Part shown: in pieces, positions 1-7,082 of the stretch | Position numbering within the stretch: position 1 is the stretch's first letter | Layout: every line of letters starts with the position of its first letter | NCBI RefSeq assembly: GCF_010892395.1 | Contig: NZ_JAACKB010000233.1 | Coordinates: 1-7,373, forward strand | Length of the DNA stretch: 7,373 nt | Direction of reading: 5' to 3' | Source: Sulfurovum sp. bin170 | GTDB taxonomy: Bacteria; Campylobacterota; Campylobacteria; Campylobacterales; Sulfurovaceae | Position numbers and translations under genes: made by a program | Notes under the pieces: generated by a model | The model's database searches: none | Told to the model about the DNA's origin: nothing | What the model saw: only the letters and a program-made list of their open reading frames with translations

Positions 1-284
1 ATGTTTTTATTGGACCAAATGTATCTTTTACTAACGATAGAGTACCAAGAGCTTTTAATTTAAGTTGGAAGATTACTCCCACTTTGGTTAAAAGAGGCTC
101 TAGTATAGGTGCAAATGCTACTATATTGTGTGGAGTTATTTTGGGAGAGTATTGTATGGTTGCTGCGGGTAGTGTTGTAACAAAAGATGTTGAGGCGTAT
201 AGTTTAGTGATGGGTAATCCTGCAAAACACTATAGCTATATAGATAAGATGGGTAATAGATTAGAAGGAGAGCTAAATGGTTAA
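1..284 (+). CDS. Hexapeptide-repeat sugar N-acyltransferase, 5' truncated
   Basis: This is the C-terminal part (93 codons visible, first full codon at base 3) of a left-handed beta-helix acyltransferase that probably N-acetylates an amino group on a nucleotide sugar, using acetyl-CoA in the cytoplasm. The reading frame is open from the window edge, so the gene starts upstream. A TTG at base 84 lies inside the protein and is not its start. Visible family features are the opening VFIGPNVSFTNDR, then TLVKRGSSIGANATIL, the hexapeptide turns GVILGE and MVAAGSVVTKDV, and the closing MGNPAK. These strings are typical of the WbpD/WlbB group of UDP-sugar N-acetyltransferases, which are about 190-200 residues long, so roughly half is missing. 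The gene overlaps the following oxidoreductase by 8 bases. The exact sugar acceptor cannot be read from the sequence. The family call is firm; the WbpD-like role is an inference. Confidence 0.88.
   Translation, partial: VFIGPNVSFTNDRVPRAFNLSWKITPTLVKRGSSIGANATILCGVILGEYCMVAAGSVVTKDVEAYSLVMGNPAKHYSYIDKMGNRLEGELNG
263..270 (+). promoter_or_regulatory. Strong Shine-Dalgarno for the oxidoreductase
   Basis: AGAAGGAG lies 6 bases before the ATG at 277, inside the last codons of the upstream acyltransferase. It is the best match to the anti-Shine-Dalgarno sequence in the window and fixes the start of the Gfo/Idh/MocA gene despite the 8-base gene overlap. Confidence 0.75.
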
Positions 285-1263
285 TATAGGGTTAATTGGT
301 TTTGGTTATTGGGGACCAAATGTAGCAAAAAATATTTTTAATAACGGAAAATATAACCTTGATACGATTTGTGACTATGATGAGACTAGAATAGAGAAAG
401 CGAAGAGAGTCTATATAGAGCAGGTGAAATATGAATCTGATTACAGAGTGCTGTTGGCAGATGAGAGTATAACAGCAGTTGCTATCGCAGTGGAGACAAG
501 TGGACACTATAAAATTGCAAAAGATGCTCTTCTTGCAGGAAAACATATATATATAGAGAAACCATTCACCTCAACAGTTGAAGAGGCAGAGGAGCTGAAA
601 GATTTAGCTCTGGAGCTAGGGCTTATAATCCATGTAGACCATATTATGATTTTTCATCCCGTAGTTCAGAAAATAAAATCTATGATTGATTCTGGGGAAC
701 TAGGAGATATTCTCTATATAGATTGTAAAAGATTAAACTTAGGTCAGATAAAAAAAGATGTGAGTGCCATGTGGGATTTAGCAGTTCATGACCTATCAAT
801 TATCGACTATCTATCAGGGGGGAAAGAGCCATTTTATATTAGTGCTATTGGTGAGAAGATATATAATCCAAAAGAGACTTTAGTATTTTTATCCCTTAAA
901 TATGAGGGGTTTATTGCACATATTCAATCAAGTTGGATCTCTCCATTAAAAGAGAGAAAGATTGTGATTGCAGGTACTAAAAAAATGGTAGTTTTTGATG
1001 ATATGAAAGCAGATAAGCTGATGATATATGACAAAGGTGTAAATGTAATATATGATGAGAATATTGAGTATAGTGATTATTCCGTTAAGATAAGAAACGG
1101 TGACCTGATTATTCCATATATTCCAGCAGAGGATGCTCTCTATAATAGTCTAAATCACTTTTTAGAGTCTATTTTAGAAAATAGGCAATCTGTCTCTAGT
1201 CCTGACCAAGCGATAAGACTACTAAATACTCTTTATAGAGCCGATAATAGGATGAATAAATGA
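277..1263 (+). CDS. Gfo/Idh/MocA-family NAD(P)-dependent sugar oxidoreductase
   Basis: This 328-residue protein is probably a cytoplasmic dehydrogenase that oxidises a hydroxyl of a nucleotide sugar to a ketone, preparing it for transamination. The N-terminal Rossmann domain (about residues 1-120) opens with the dinucleotide motif GFGYWG at 8-13. The family EKP signature is at 94-96, with K95 the expected active-site lysine. The C-terminal domain carries DHIMIFHP near 121-128 and WDLAVHDLSI at 166-175, which supplies the usual D167...H171 pair. The length is normal for the family. It sits directly before an SDR enzyme and a DegT aminotransferase. That parallels pathways where a 3-dehydrogenase (WbpB/WlbA) feeds a 3-aminotransferase, but its GYWGPN-type N-terminus belongs to a different branch from classical WbpB/WlbA. 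Substrate and oxidised carbon are therefore open. A strong ribosome site precedes the ATG. The stop overlaps the next start as ATGA. Confidence 0.9.
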   Translation: MVNIGLIGFGYWGPNVAKNIFNNGKYNLDTICDYDETRIEKAKRVYIEQVKYESDYRVLLADESITAVAIAVETSGHYKIAKDALLAGKHIYIEKPFTSTVEEAEELKDLALELGLIIHVDHIMIFHPVVQKIKSMIDSGELGDILYIDCKRLNLGQIKKDVSAMWDLAVHDLSIIDYLSGGKEPFYISAIGEKIYNPKETLVFLSLKYEGFIAHIQSSWISPLKERKIVIAGTKKMVVFDDMKADKLMIYDKGVNVIYDENIEYSDYSVKIRNGDLIIPYIPAEDALYNSLNHFLESILENRQSVSSPDQAIRLLNTLYRADNRMNK

Positions 1264-2225
1264 GAAATAGACCAAATATAGAGAATAGTACGATTTTAGT
1301 TACAGGTGGGGCTGGATTTATTGGAAGTCACCTAGTAGATAGGTTAATAGTTGAAGGTGCAAAAGAAGTTGTTATTATAGATAATATGTTTCTAGGAAGT
1401 GAAGAGAATTTAAAAGATGCACTATTAAAAGGTGCAATACTTTACAAAGACGATATTGAGATTGCAAGTTCATTGGATTATATATTTGAGAAGCATGATA
1501 TAGATATAGTTTTTAACTGTGCAACAAAAGCACTTAACTACTCATTTGTAAATCCAAAAAATGCATTTGATACCAATATAAATGGTATTTTAAATATTTT
1601 GGAACACCAACGCAGAGGAGATTTCAAGACTTTAGTTCACTTCTCAACATCAGAGGTTTATGGAACAGCAGAGTATGAGCCTATGGATGAGAAACATCCT
1701 CTTAAACCTACTACTACCTATGCAGCAGGGAAGGCTAGTGCTGATATAGCACTCTATAGTTGGGTTAATATGTTTGATTTGGATGCTTTTATAGTAAGAC
1801 CATTTAATAACTATGGACCAAGGCAGAATCACAAAGGTTATATGGCAGGGATTATTCCTATTACTGCATTTAGAATTTTAAATGATATAAATCCAGAAAT
1901 TCATGGTACAGGGCTACAGAGCCGTGATTTTATCTATGTACTCGATACAGTTGATGCGATTATCAAACTCTACTCTTTAATGAAAAGAGCTGATAGTATT
2001 AACATCTCAACAGATGGTCAAATCTCAATGAAAGATGTGATAAGAGATATTGTAGATATTATGGAGTATAGAGGTGAAGTATTGGAGAGACCTACTCGTG
2101 GTGCAGATGTGGAGTGTCACAACGCTTGTAATAAAAAAATTAAATCTATGATAGATTATAAACTAACATCTTTTGAGGATGGTTTGAGAAAAACTATTAA
2201 GTGGTATCAGGAGAATATAGTATGA
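1260..2225 (+). CDS. Extended SDR: NAD-dependent sugar-nucleotide epimerase-like enzyme
   Basis: This 321-residue enzyme belongs to the extended short-chain dehydrogenase/reductase family acting on nucleotide sugars. The NAD-binding motif GGAGFIGS is at 16-23, the acidic residue for the ribose is at D41-N42, and the catalytic pair is Y154 and K158 in TYAAGK. A STSEVYG segment covers 129-135, RPFNNYGPRQ covers 180-189, and SRDFIYVLDTVDA begins at 221. Classical hexose 4,6-dehydratases carry Asp-Glu in the STDEVYG segment. Here it is Ser-Glu (S131-E132), which argues against a 4,6-dehydratase. The spacing to the tyrosine lacks the longer insert seen in UDP-glucuronate decarboxylases such as ArnA and UXS. 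An epimerase is thus the simplest reading, although family names for this group are loose. The ATG is preceded by AGGA 7 bases upstream and overlaps the previous stop by 4 bases. It probably acts in one sugar pathway with its neighbours. Confidence 0.85.
   Translation: MRNRPNIENSTILVTGGAGFIGSHLVDRLIVEGAKEVVIIDNMFLGSEENLKDALLKGAILYKDDIEIASSLDYIFEKHDIDIVFNCATKALNYSFVNPKNAFDTNINGILNILEHQRRGDFKTLVHFSTSEVYGTAEYEPMDEKHPLKPTTTYAAGKASADIALYSWVNMFDLDAFIVRPFNNYGPRQNHKGYMAGIIPITAFRILNDINPEIHGTGLQSRDFIYVLDTVDAIIKLYSLMKRADSINISTDGQISMKDVIRDIVDIMEYRGEVLERPTRGADVECHNACNKKIKSMIDYKLTSFEDGLRKTIKWYQENIV
2209..2214 (+). promoter_or_regulatory. Shine-Dalgarno that decides the aminotransferase start
   Basis: AGGAGA lies 8 bases before the ATG at 2222. 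The alternative GTG at 2201 lies upstream of this site and has no comparable ribosome site. The downstream ATG also gives the [11 protein letters not shown]-terminus expected for this family, so 2222 is preferred. Confidence 0.7.
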
Positions 2226-3301
2226 TAAAATTAATAAAACCATATATTACATTTGATGAAGTTAAAGATGAGTTTGAAGAGATATTTGAGAGTGGTTGGT
2301 TTACAAAGGGTAAGTTTGTAGAGGAGTTTAGAGAAGAGATAAAATCCTATACAGGTGCGAAACATGCATATCTGACAACCTCTGCAACTACAGCTTTGAC
2401 AATGGCTCTAAGACTCTTAGATATTAAAGAGGGTGATGAGGTGATTGTCTCTGATTTCTCTTTTCCTGCCACTGCTAATGTTGTTGAAGATATAGGGGCT
2501 GTTCCTATCTTTGCTGATGTTTCATTGGATACTTTTAATATGACTCCAGAACAATTGGAAAGTAAAATTACAGATAGAACTAAAGCAGTTATATTTGTAG
2601 ATGCACTGGGAAATCCTAGTGGGATTCATGATATAAAAGAGATTTGTGATAGATATAATCTCCCTTTGATAGAAGATGGAGCTTGTGCTATTGGAAGTAG
2701 TGAAAATGGTGTTAGGTGTGGAGCTATAGCTGATATTACCTGCTTTAGTTTCCATCCAAGAAAACTACTAACCACAGGTGAAGGTGGTGCTGTTACATTT
2801 AATAGTGATGATTATGTTGATTTCTTTGATATAAAACTAAATCATGGTGCAAAAGTAACTGATGGTAAGTTTGACTTTGTAGATTATGGATATAACTATA
2901 GACTGCCAGAGCTTCAATGTGTGATGGGAATTAAACAGTTTCAGAAACTAGATACTATTGTGAAATCAAGAAATAAAATAAGAGATGAGTATATAAAGGG
3001 GCTAGAGCCTTTGGGTTATAGTGTTCAGAAGTTATCAAATAGTATAATTTATAATGTTCAATCACTTGTTTTTACTGTTCCAGAAGATATAGATAGAGAT
3101 ACTTTAGTAAAGTATTTAAAAGAGAATGGTGTTGAGACAACAATTGGGACATATTGTTTAAGTGCTACAACATATTATAAAGATAAATATAATGATGTTC
3201 AGCCAAATGCTTTATATCTTGAAAAAAACAGTATTACTTTTCCTTGTTATGATGGGGTTGATATTGAGTATATTTTAAAAAAAATTAATAAGTATAGATA
3301 A
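2222..3301 (+). CDS. DegT/DnrJ/EryC1/StrS PLP-dependent sugar aminotransferase
   Basis: This 359-residue fold-type I aminotransferase transfers an amino group, usually from glutamate, onto a keto-sugar nucleotide using pyridoxal phosphate. Counting from the ATG at 2222, the family features are [15 protein letters not shown] at about 22-36, the cofactor-phosphate segment TTSATTALT at 52-60, [14 protein letters not shown] at 77-90, and the cofactor-ring aspartate D152 in EDGACAIGS. The Schiff-base lysine is K181 in [15 protein letters not shown]. Length and residues are complete, so it should be active. A longer reading from a GTG at 2201 would add seven residues, but the ribosome site and the ATGA overlap with the upstream stop favour 2222. 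It follows an oxidoreductase and an SDR and precedes an acyltransferase, the usual order for making an N-acylated amino sugar. Whether the amine goes to C3 or C4 cannot be decided here. Confidence 0.93.
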   Translation: MIKLIKPYITFDEVKDEFEEIFESGWFTKGKFVEEFREEIKSYTGAKHAYLTTSATTALTMALRLLDIKEGDEVIVSDFSFPATANVVEDIGAVPIFADVSLDTFNMTPEQLESKITDRTKAVIFVDALGNPSGIHDIKEICDRYNLPLIEDGACAIGSSENGVRCGAIADITCFSFHPRKLLTTGEGGAVTFNSDDYVDFFDIKLNHGAKVTDGKFDFVDYGYNYRLPELQCVMGIKQFQKLDTIVKSRNKIRDEYIKGLEPLGYSVQKLSNSIIYNVQSLVFTVPEDIDRDTLVKYLKENGVETTIGTYCLSATTYYKDKYNDVQPNALYLEKNSITFPCYDGVDIEYILKKINKYR

Positions 3302-3813
3302 TGTTACAACAGATAATAGAAGAGATTTTTCTTAAAAGAGAGGAACTTAAGAAAAAATTTAATAGAGTTTTACCTATAGGAGATTATATATCTGACCGAT
3401 GGGAAAAAGCCAAGTATCTAAAGTTTGGAGAAAGTAGTAGTATTTATGATTCATCTTTAGTCTTAGGTAATGTAAAGGTTGGGAAAAGTTGTTGGATTGG
3501 ACCCTTTGTAATCTTAGATGGTTCAGGAGATGAATTAATTATTGGTGATAATTGTGATATTTCAGCTGGTGTGCATATTTATACTCATGATACAGTTAAT
3601 AAAACAGTTTTTGGAAAAGATATAGAAAAAGAGAGAGTTATAATAGGTTCCAATTGTTATATAGGACCAAATTCTATTATATCCAAAGGAGTTACTATTG
3701 GGAATAATGTAATTATTGGAGCCAATAGTTTAGTTAATAGGGATATTCCATCATACACTAAAGCATATGGAACACCTGTGAAAATTATAGGAAACATTAA
3801 TGATAATAGTTGA
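3301..3813 (+). CDS. Hexapeptide-repeat acyltransferase (left-handed beta-helix)
   Basis: This 170-residue cytoplasmic acyltransferase probably modifies the amine made by the preceding aminotransferase, or a hydroxyl on the same sugar. A helical, charged N-terminus (about 1-40) is followed by beta-helix coils. Examples are [18 protein letters not shown] at about 55-72, [18 protein letters not shown] at about 80-97, and [21 protein letters not shown] at about 114-134. It ends with [10 protein letters not shown] and [10 protein letters not shown]96 in YTHD is in the position of the general-base histidine of such enzymes. The start codon shares one base with the previous stop (TAATG). No Shine-Dalgarno is visible upstream, so translation probably depends on coupling to the aminotransferase. 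The 3' end overlaps the HisH gene by 14 bases. It is distinct from the acyltransferase at the window start, so the cluster carries at least two enzymes of this fold. The substrate is unknown. Confidence 0.88.
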   Translation: MLQQIIEEIFLKREELKKKFNRVLPIGDYISDRWEKAKYLKFGESSSIYDSSLVLGNVKVGKSCWIGPFVILDGSGDELIIGDNCDISAGVHIYTHDTVNKTVFGKDIEKERVIIGSNCYIGPNSIISKGVTIGNNVIIGANSLVNRDIPSYTKAYGTPVKIIGNINDNS

Positions 3814-4414
3814 TTATAAAGTAGGTAATATAGGTTCTATTATTAATATGTTAAAGAAAATTGGTGTAAAAGCAAAACTATCATCTGATAAAGATGAAAT
3901 TATGGATGCAAATAAATTATTATTACCAGGAGTAGGCTCTTTTGATAATGGTATGAGAAATTTAAGAGAATCTGGGCTTATAGAGGTCTTGAATAAAAAA
4001 GTTTTAGAAGATAAAACTCCCATATTGGGTATCTGTTTAGGAATGCAACTATTAATGGATTCTAGTGAAGAGGGGCAAGAAAAGGGTCTTGGATGGATAA
4101 AAGGTGAAGTTAAAAAGTTTGATTTTGGTAAAAATAAAGATAAGTTAAAAGTACCCCATATGGGTTGGAATATTGTAAATCCTACAAATAGAGACTCTTT
4201 ATATAAAAATTTTGATGAGGAGAGTAGATTTTATTTTGTACACTCTTATCATGCAATTTGTGAAGATGAAAAAAATATTTTAGGAAAAACTCACTATGGA
4301 TATAATTTTGCATCTTCAATTTATAAAGATAATATTTTTGGCGTACAGTTTCATCCTGAAAAGAGTCATAAGTTTGGCATGAGACTTCTCAAAAATTTTT
4401 CGGAGATGGAGTAA
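3800..4414 (+). CDS. hisH: HisH-type glutamine amidotransferase of sugar amidination
   Basis: This 204-residue class I (triad) glutaminase hydrolyses glutamine and passes ammonia to its HisF-like partner. The catalytic triad is complete: C79 in GICLGMQ, and H185 and E187 in QFHPEKS. The PGVGSF strand at 43-48 provides the oxyanion region. VPHMGWN at 118-124 places a Trp at 123, as in the HisF-facing surface of Thermotoga maritima HisH, and K188 matches the HisH lysine that pairs with HisF. In histidine synthesis HisH works with HisF to make imidazole glycerol phosphate. Here the genes sit in a sugar cluster directly before a WbpG/PseA-type amidotransferase, as in P. aeruginosa O5, so an ammonia supply for amidino-sugar formation is the likely role. 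The ATG has AGGA 7 bases upstream and lies inside the previous gene. TAATG joins it to the HisF gene. The symbol is by homology; a HisH2/WbuZ-like role is meant. Confidence 0.93.
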   Translation: MIIVDYKVGNIGSIINMLKKIGVKAKLSSDKDEIMDANKLLLPGVGSFDNGMRNLRESGLIEVLNKKVLEDKTPILGICLGMQLLMDSSEEGQEKGLGWIKGEVKKFDFGKNKDKLKVPHMGWNIVNPTNRDSLYKNFDEESRFYFVHSYHAICEDEKNILGKTHYGYNFASSIYKDNIFGVQFHPEKSHKFGMRLLKNFSEME

Positions 4415-5178
4415 TGTTGAGAACAAGAGTTATACCGTGTCTACTTCTTGAAGATGAAGGGTTGGTAAAGAGTATTAACTTTAAAAAACCAACATATATA
4501 GGTGACCCTATAAATAGTGTAAGAATTTATAATGAACTAGAGGTTGATGAACTTATATTTTTGGATATAAAAGCTAGTATAAATAGTACTCCTCCTCCTT
4601 TTAAAAAGCTAGAGATGATAGCAAGTGAGTGTTTTATGCCATTCTCCTACGGTGGAGGAATAAGAACGCTAGATGATGTAAAAAAACTATTTGATTTGGG
4701 AGTGGAGAAGGTAGTGTTAAACACTATAGCTTGTGAGAACCTATACTTTATAACCCAAATAGCAGATATATATGGAAGCCAAAGTGTAATCATCTCGATA
4801 GATGTAAAAAAACCACTTTTTGGTCAAAATAGAGTTTATATAAAAGATGGAACTAAAAAGAGTCAATATACACCCATAGAGTATGTAAAAATAGTAGAGA
4901 ATTATGGTGCAGGTGAGATTATGCTCAACTCTATAGATAAGGAGGGGCTAATGGATGGGTTTGATTTAGCCCTGATAGATAAAATATCAGATGCCATAGA
5001 TATACCACTTATAGCAACTGGTGGTGCTGGAGAGTTACTAGATATAAAAAAAGCAAAAGATGCTGGTGCTTCGGCAATAGCACTTGGAAGCATGGCAGTT
5101 TATCAAAATAAAAATAGAGGTATTTTGATAAACTTTCCCACTCAAAAAGAGTTAACAACAATACTAAATGAGGATTGA
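4414..5178 (+). CDS. hisF: HisF-like (beta/alpha)8 barrel of sugar amidination
   Basis: This 254-residue TIM barrel is the partner of the adjacent HisH homologue. The N-terminus LRTRVIPCL, FLDIKAS at 49-55, YGGGIRT at 79-85, ISIDVKK at 127-133, GAGEIMLNSIDKEG at 165-178 and ATGGAGE at 201-207 follow the HisF pattern. The residues forming the ammonia gate in Thermotoga HisF (R5, E46, K99, E167) all have counterparts here: R5, E46, K99 and E168. The second catalytic Asp, D130, is also present. The first catalytic Asp (D11, in PCLD) is replaced by Leu (PCLLL), and the D176 position reads Glu. Loss of D11 is hard to reconcile with imidazole glycerol phosphate cyclisation, so this is probably the sugar-cluster paralogue (HisF2/WbuY type) that channels ammonia to the PP-loop enzyme encoded next. 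GGAGA lies 7 bases before the ATG. Only 3 bases separate it from the next gene. Confidence 0.92.
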   Translation: MLRTRVIPCLLLEDEGLVKSINFKKPTYIGDPINSVRIYNELEVDELIFLDIKASINSTPPPFKKLEMIASECFMPFSYGGGIRTLDDVKKLFDLGVEKVVLNTIACENLYFITQIADIYGSQSVIISIDVKKPLFGQNRVYIKDGTKKSQYTPIEYVKIVENYGAGEIMLNSIDKEGLMDGFDLALIDKISDAIDIPLIATGGAGELLDIKKAKDAGASAIALGSMAVYQNKNRGILINFPTQKELTTILNED

Positions 5179-5181
5179 TAT

Positions 5182-6387
5182 ATGAGTACATATTTTACAG
5201 ATGAAAACTTATGGAAAGAAGAGTGGAAGAGAAGAGTTCAACGGAAAAAGGGTCTAAAAAGATGCTCTCGATGTCTTTATGATGAAGAGACACCAAATAT
5301 CTCTTTTAATGGAGAGGGTATTTGTAACTATTGTGAAAAAGATGATGAACTAAGAACTCAATTCCCAGGGGGAGAGAGTGGAAGAGAAGCTTTTGAGAAA
5401 ATTGTAGATGATATAAAGGAGCATGGAAAAAACAAAAAATATGATGTGATTATAGGTGTTAGTGGAGGGACAGACTCTACATATATGCTACATATTGCAA
5501 AAGAGTATGGGCTAAGACCACTTGCTGTGCATTTTGATAATACTTGGAACACTACAGTAGCACAACAAAATATAAAAAATGCTTTAAAAGTTTTAGATAT
5601 TGACTTGTGGACTTATGTAGTTAATAATAATGAGTATGATGATATATATAGAGCTTTTTTCAATGCGAGTACTCCTGACCTTGAGATACCAACTGATATA
5701 GCACTCGCAGCTGTGCTAAATATGGCTGCTGATAAATTTGGTATAAAATATGTTTTTGAGGGACACTCTTTTAAGACAGAGGGGATGGCACCACTTGGGT
5801 GGATATATATGGATGCTAAGTATATAGATGATGTACATAGCCAATTTGGCAAATTACCTATGAAAACATATCCTAATTTTAGATTTACGAAACAGCTAAA
5901 GTGGATGATGTTCAATCAGATAAAAAAGATTAGACCTTTATGGTATCTTGATTATGATAAATCAGAAGCTAAAAAATTGATTACTGAAAAGTATGGTTGG
6001 CAATGGTATGGTGGACACCATCTTGAAAATAGAATAACAGCTTTTTATCATACATACTATTTACCAAGAAAATTTGATATTGATATGAGAACACTAGGTT
6101 TTTCAGGAAGGGTAAGAAGTGGTCAAATGAGTAGAGAAGAGGGTTTAAGAAGAATGGAGGAGATACCTGCTTTTGATTCTGAACTCTTTGAGATGATTCT
6201 TAAAAGGTACGGTTATTCATTAGAAGAGTTTGAAAAATTGATGTTATTACCTAAAAAAACATATAAAGAGTATAAAACATATAAACCGATGTTTGAGAAA
6301 CTTAGACCATTTTTTTATCTTATGGCAAAAGCAGAATTAATACCTTGGAGTTTCTATATTAAATATACTGCAAAGGATAATATATAA
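5182..6387 (+). CDS. N-acetyl sugar amidotransferase, PP-loop (WbpG/PseA/WbuX family)
   Basis: This 401-residue ATP-dependent enzyme probably adenylates the acetamido oxygen of an N-acetyl sugar and lets ammonia replace it, giving an acetamidino group. The ammonia would come from the HisH/HisF pair encoded just upstream. A possible metal-binding knuckle opens the protein: C28-x2-C31 and C48-x2-C51. The ATP-pyrophosphatase P-loop SGGTDST is at 94-100, HFDN at 117-120 and EGHSFKTEG at 193-201. The family block GGHHLENRITAFYHTYYLP runs from 277 to 295. All motifs are intact. Relatives are WbpG (ManNAc(3NAm)A in P. aeruginosa), PseA (amidinated pseudaminic acid in Campylobacter flagellin) and WbuX (E. 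coli O-antigens). From memory, family members are somewhat shorter, and the extra length is mostly at the C-terminus, where about 355-401 is basic and aromatic. GAGGA sits 7 bases before the ATG. Which sugar is amidinated cannot be told here. Confidence 0.92.
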   Translation: MSTYFTDENLWKEEWKRRVQRKKGLKRCSRCLYDEETPNISFNGEGICNYCEKDDELRTQFPGGESGREAFEKIVDDIKEHGKNKKYDVIIGVSGGTDSTYMLHIAKEYGLRPLAVHFDNTWNTTVAQQNIKNALKVLDIDLWTYVVNNNEYDDIYRAFFNASTPDLEIPTDIALAAVLNMAADKFGIKYVFEGHSFKTEGMAPLGWIYMDAKYIDDVHSQFGKLPMKTYPNFRFTKQLKWMMFNQIKKIRPLWYLDYDKSEAKKLITEKYGWQWYGGHHLENRITAFYHTYYLPRKFDIDMRTLGFSGRVRSGQMSREEGLRRMEEIPAFDSELFEMILKRYGYSLEEFEKLMLLPKKTYKEYKTYKPMFEKLRPFFYLMAKAELIPWSFYIKYTAKDNI

Positions 6388-7082
6388 TGGACAATTTTAC
6401 TTTTGATTACTATAAGAGTATTTTTAGTAGTGCAGTTAAAAATGAGTATAAAATAATTACTGTAAAAGAGTTTTTTTTAGATGAGTACAGTAGAGATGAT
6501 AAGATATTAGTAAATAGAATTGATGTAGATATAAAAATAGATAGACTTAGAAGTATATATAAGATATTTAAAGAGTTAAACATAAGAGCAAGTATCTATA
6601 TTCGACTACATGCACCTGACTATAATATTTTATCTATTGGTAATATCAAAATTATACAAGATTTAATCTCTATAGGTTGTGAGATAGGATTGCATACTGA
6701 GCTTGAAGATGTTGGTGAATATTGTCACATTGATAAAAAGGCTCTATTAAAAAAAGAGATAGAGCTTTTTGAGACTATTTTTGAGACTAAACTCTATGGA
6801 ACAGCATCTCATGGAGATATGACACCATATAACAATCTTGATTTTTGGAAAAGTAATAGAGCATCTGATTTTGGACTTTTATATGAGGCTTATGATAAAA
6901 AACTTTGGGATAACTGTAGGTATGTTAGTGATAGTGAATGGACTAGATGGAAAGCTTATGAAGATGGTAAATTATTGGAAAATGATAGAAGAACTCCTAT
7001 AGAACATATGGATGATGATTGCAAGGTTTTACATATTTTAACCCATCCTGAGAGTTGGTATGAGGATTATATTTATGAATAA
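6387..7082 (+). CDS. NodB-fold polysaccharide deacetylase-like protein
   Basis: This 231-residue protein has the signature of the divergent deacetylase group with an RHDVD-type first motif, here NRIDVD at 43-48 with D46 and D48. It is followed by LRSIYKIFKELNIRASIYIR and by IGCEIGLHTELED at 96-108, where H103 is the probable metal ligand. YGTASHGD at 137-144 and LHILTHPESW at 215-224 stand where NodB enzymes have their later motifs, with H142 and H220 as candidate catalytic residues. Two positions differ from the norm: the His of RHDVD is Ile, and no His or Ser stands four residues after H103 (E107 does). There is no signal peptide, so it should act in the cytoplasm, perhaps on a nucleotide sugar or lipid-linked intermediate. 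Its ATG shares a base with the previous stop, with AAAGGA 9 bases upstream. The fold is fairly secure; deacetylase activity is an inference and a degenerate or different hydrolase is possible. Confidence 0.7.
   Translation: MDNFTFDYYKSIFSSAVKNEYKIITVKEFFLDEYSRDDKILVNRIDVDIKIDRLRSIYKIFKELNIRASIYIRLHAPDYNILSIGNIKIIQDLISIGCEIGLHTELEDVGEYCHIDKKALLKKEIELFETIFETKLYGTASHGDMTPYNNLDFWKSNRASDFGLLYEAYDKKLWDNCRYVSDSEWTRWKAYEDGKLLENDRRTPIEHMDDDCKVLHILTHPESWYEDYIYE

Noticed and set aside
84..284. A 66-residue gene starting at TTG 84
   Set aside because: The frame is open to the window edge and encodes conserved acyltransferase sequence (VFIGPNVSFTNDR) before base 84, so this is an internal codon of a truncated larger gene.
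292..546. Minus-strand reading frame of 84 codons, and similar minus-strand frames at 1650-1832, 2522-2755, 3814-4023, 4902-5093, 5009-5191, 5358-5552 and 5613-5915
   Set aside because: Each lies opposite a well-supported plus-strand gene, has no recognisable domain, and is Cys/Ser/Ile-rich as expected of antisense shadows in AT-rich DNA.
3277..3284. Run of eight A before the acyltransferase start as a slippage or regulatory site
   Set aside because: It encodes Lys-Lys near the aminotransferase C-terminus in frame. There is no secondary structure or alternative frame product to support slippage.
3800..5178. HisH/HisF as part of a histidine biosynthesis operon
   Set aside because: No other his gene is nearby, the neighbours are sugar enzymes, the next gene is a WbpG/PseA-type PP-loop enzyme, and HisF lacks Asp11.
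6471..6478. Run of eight T in the deacetylase-like gene as a phase-variable tract
   Set aside because: Phase variation in epsilonproteobacterial glycan genes normally uses longer G/C tracts. A run of eight T is unremarkable in DNA this AT-rich, and the frame is intact.
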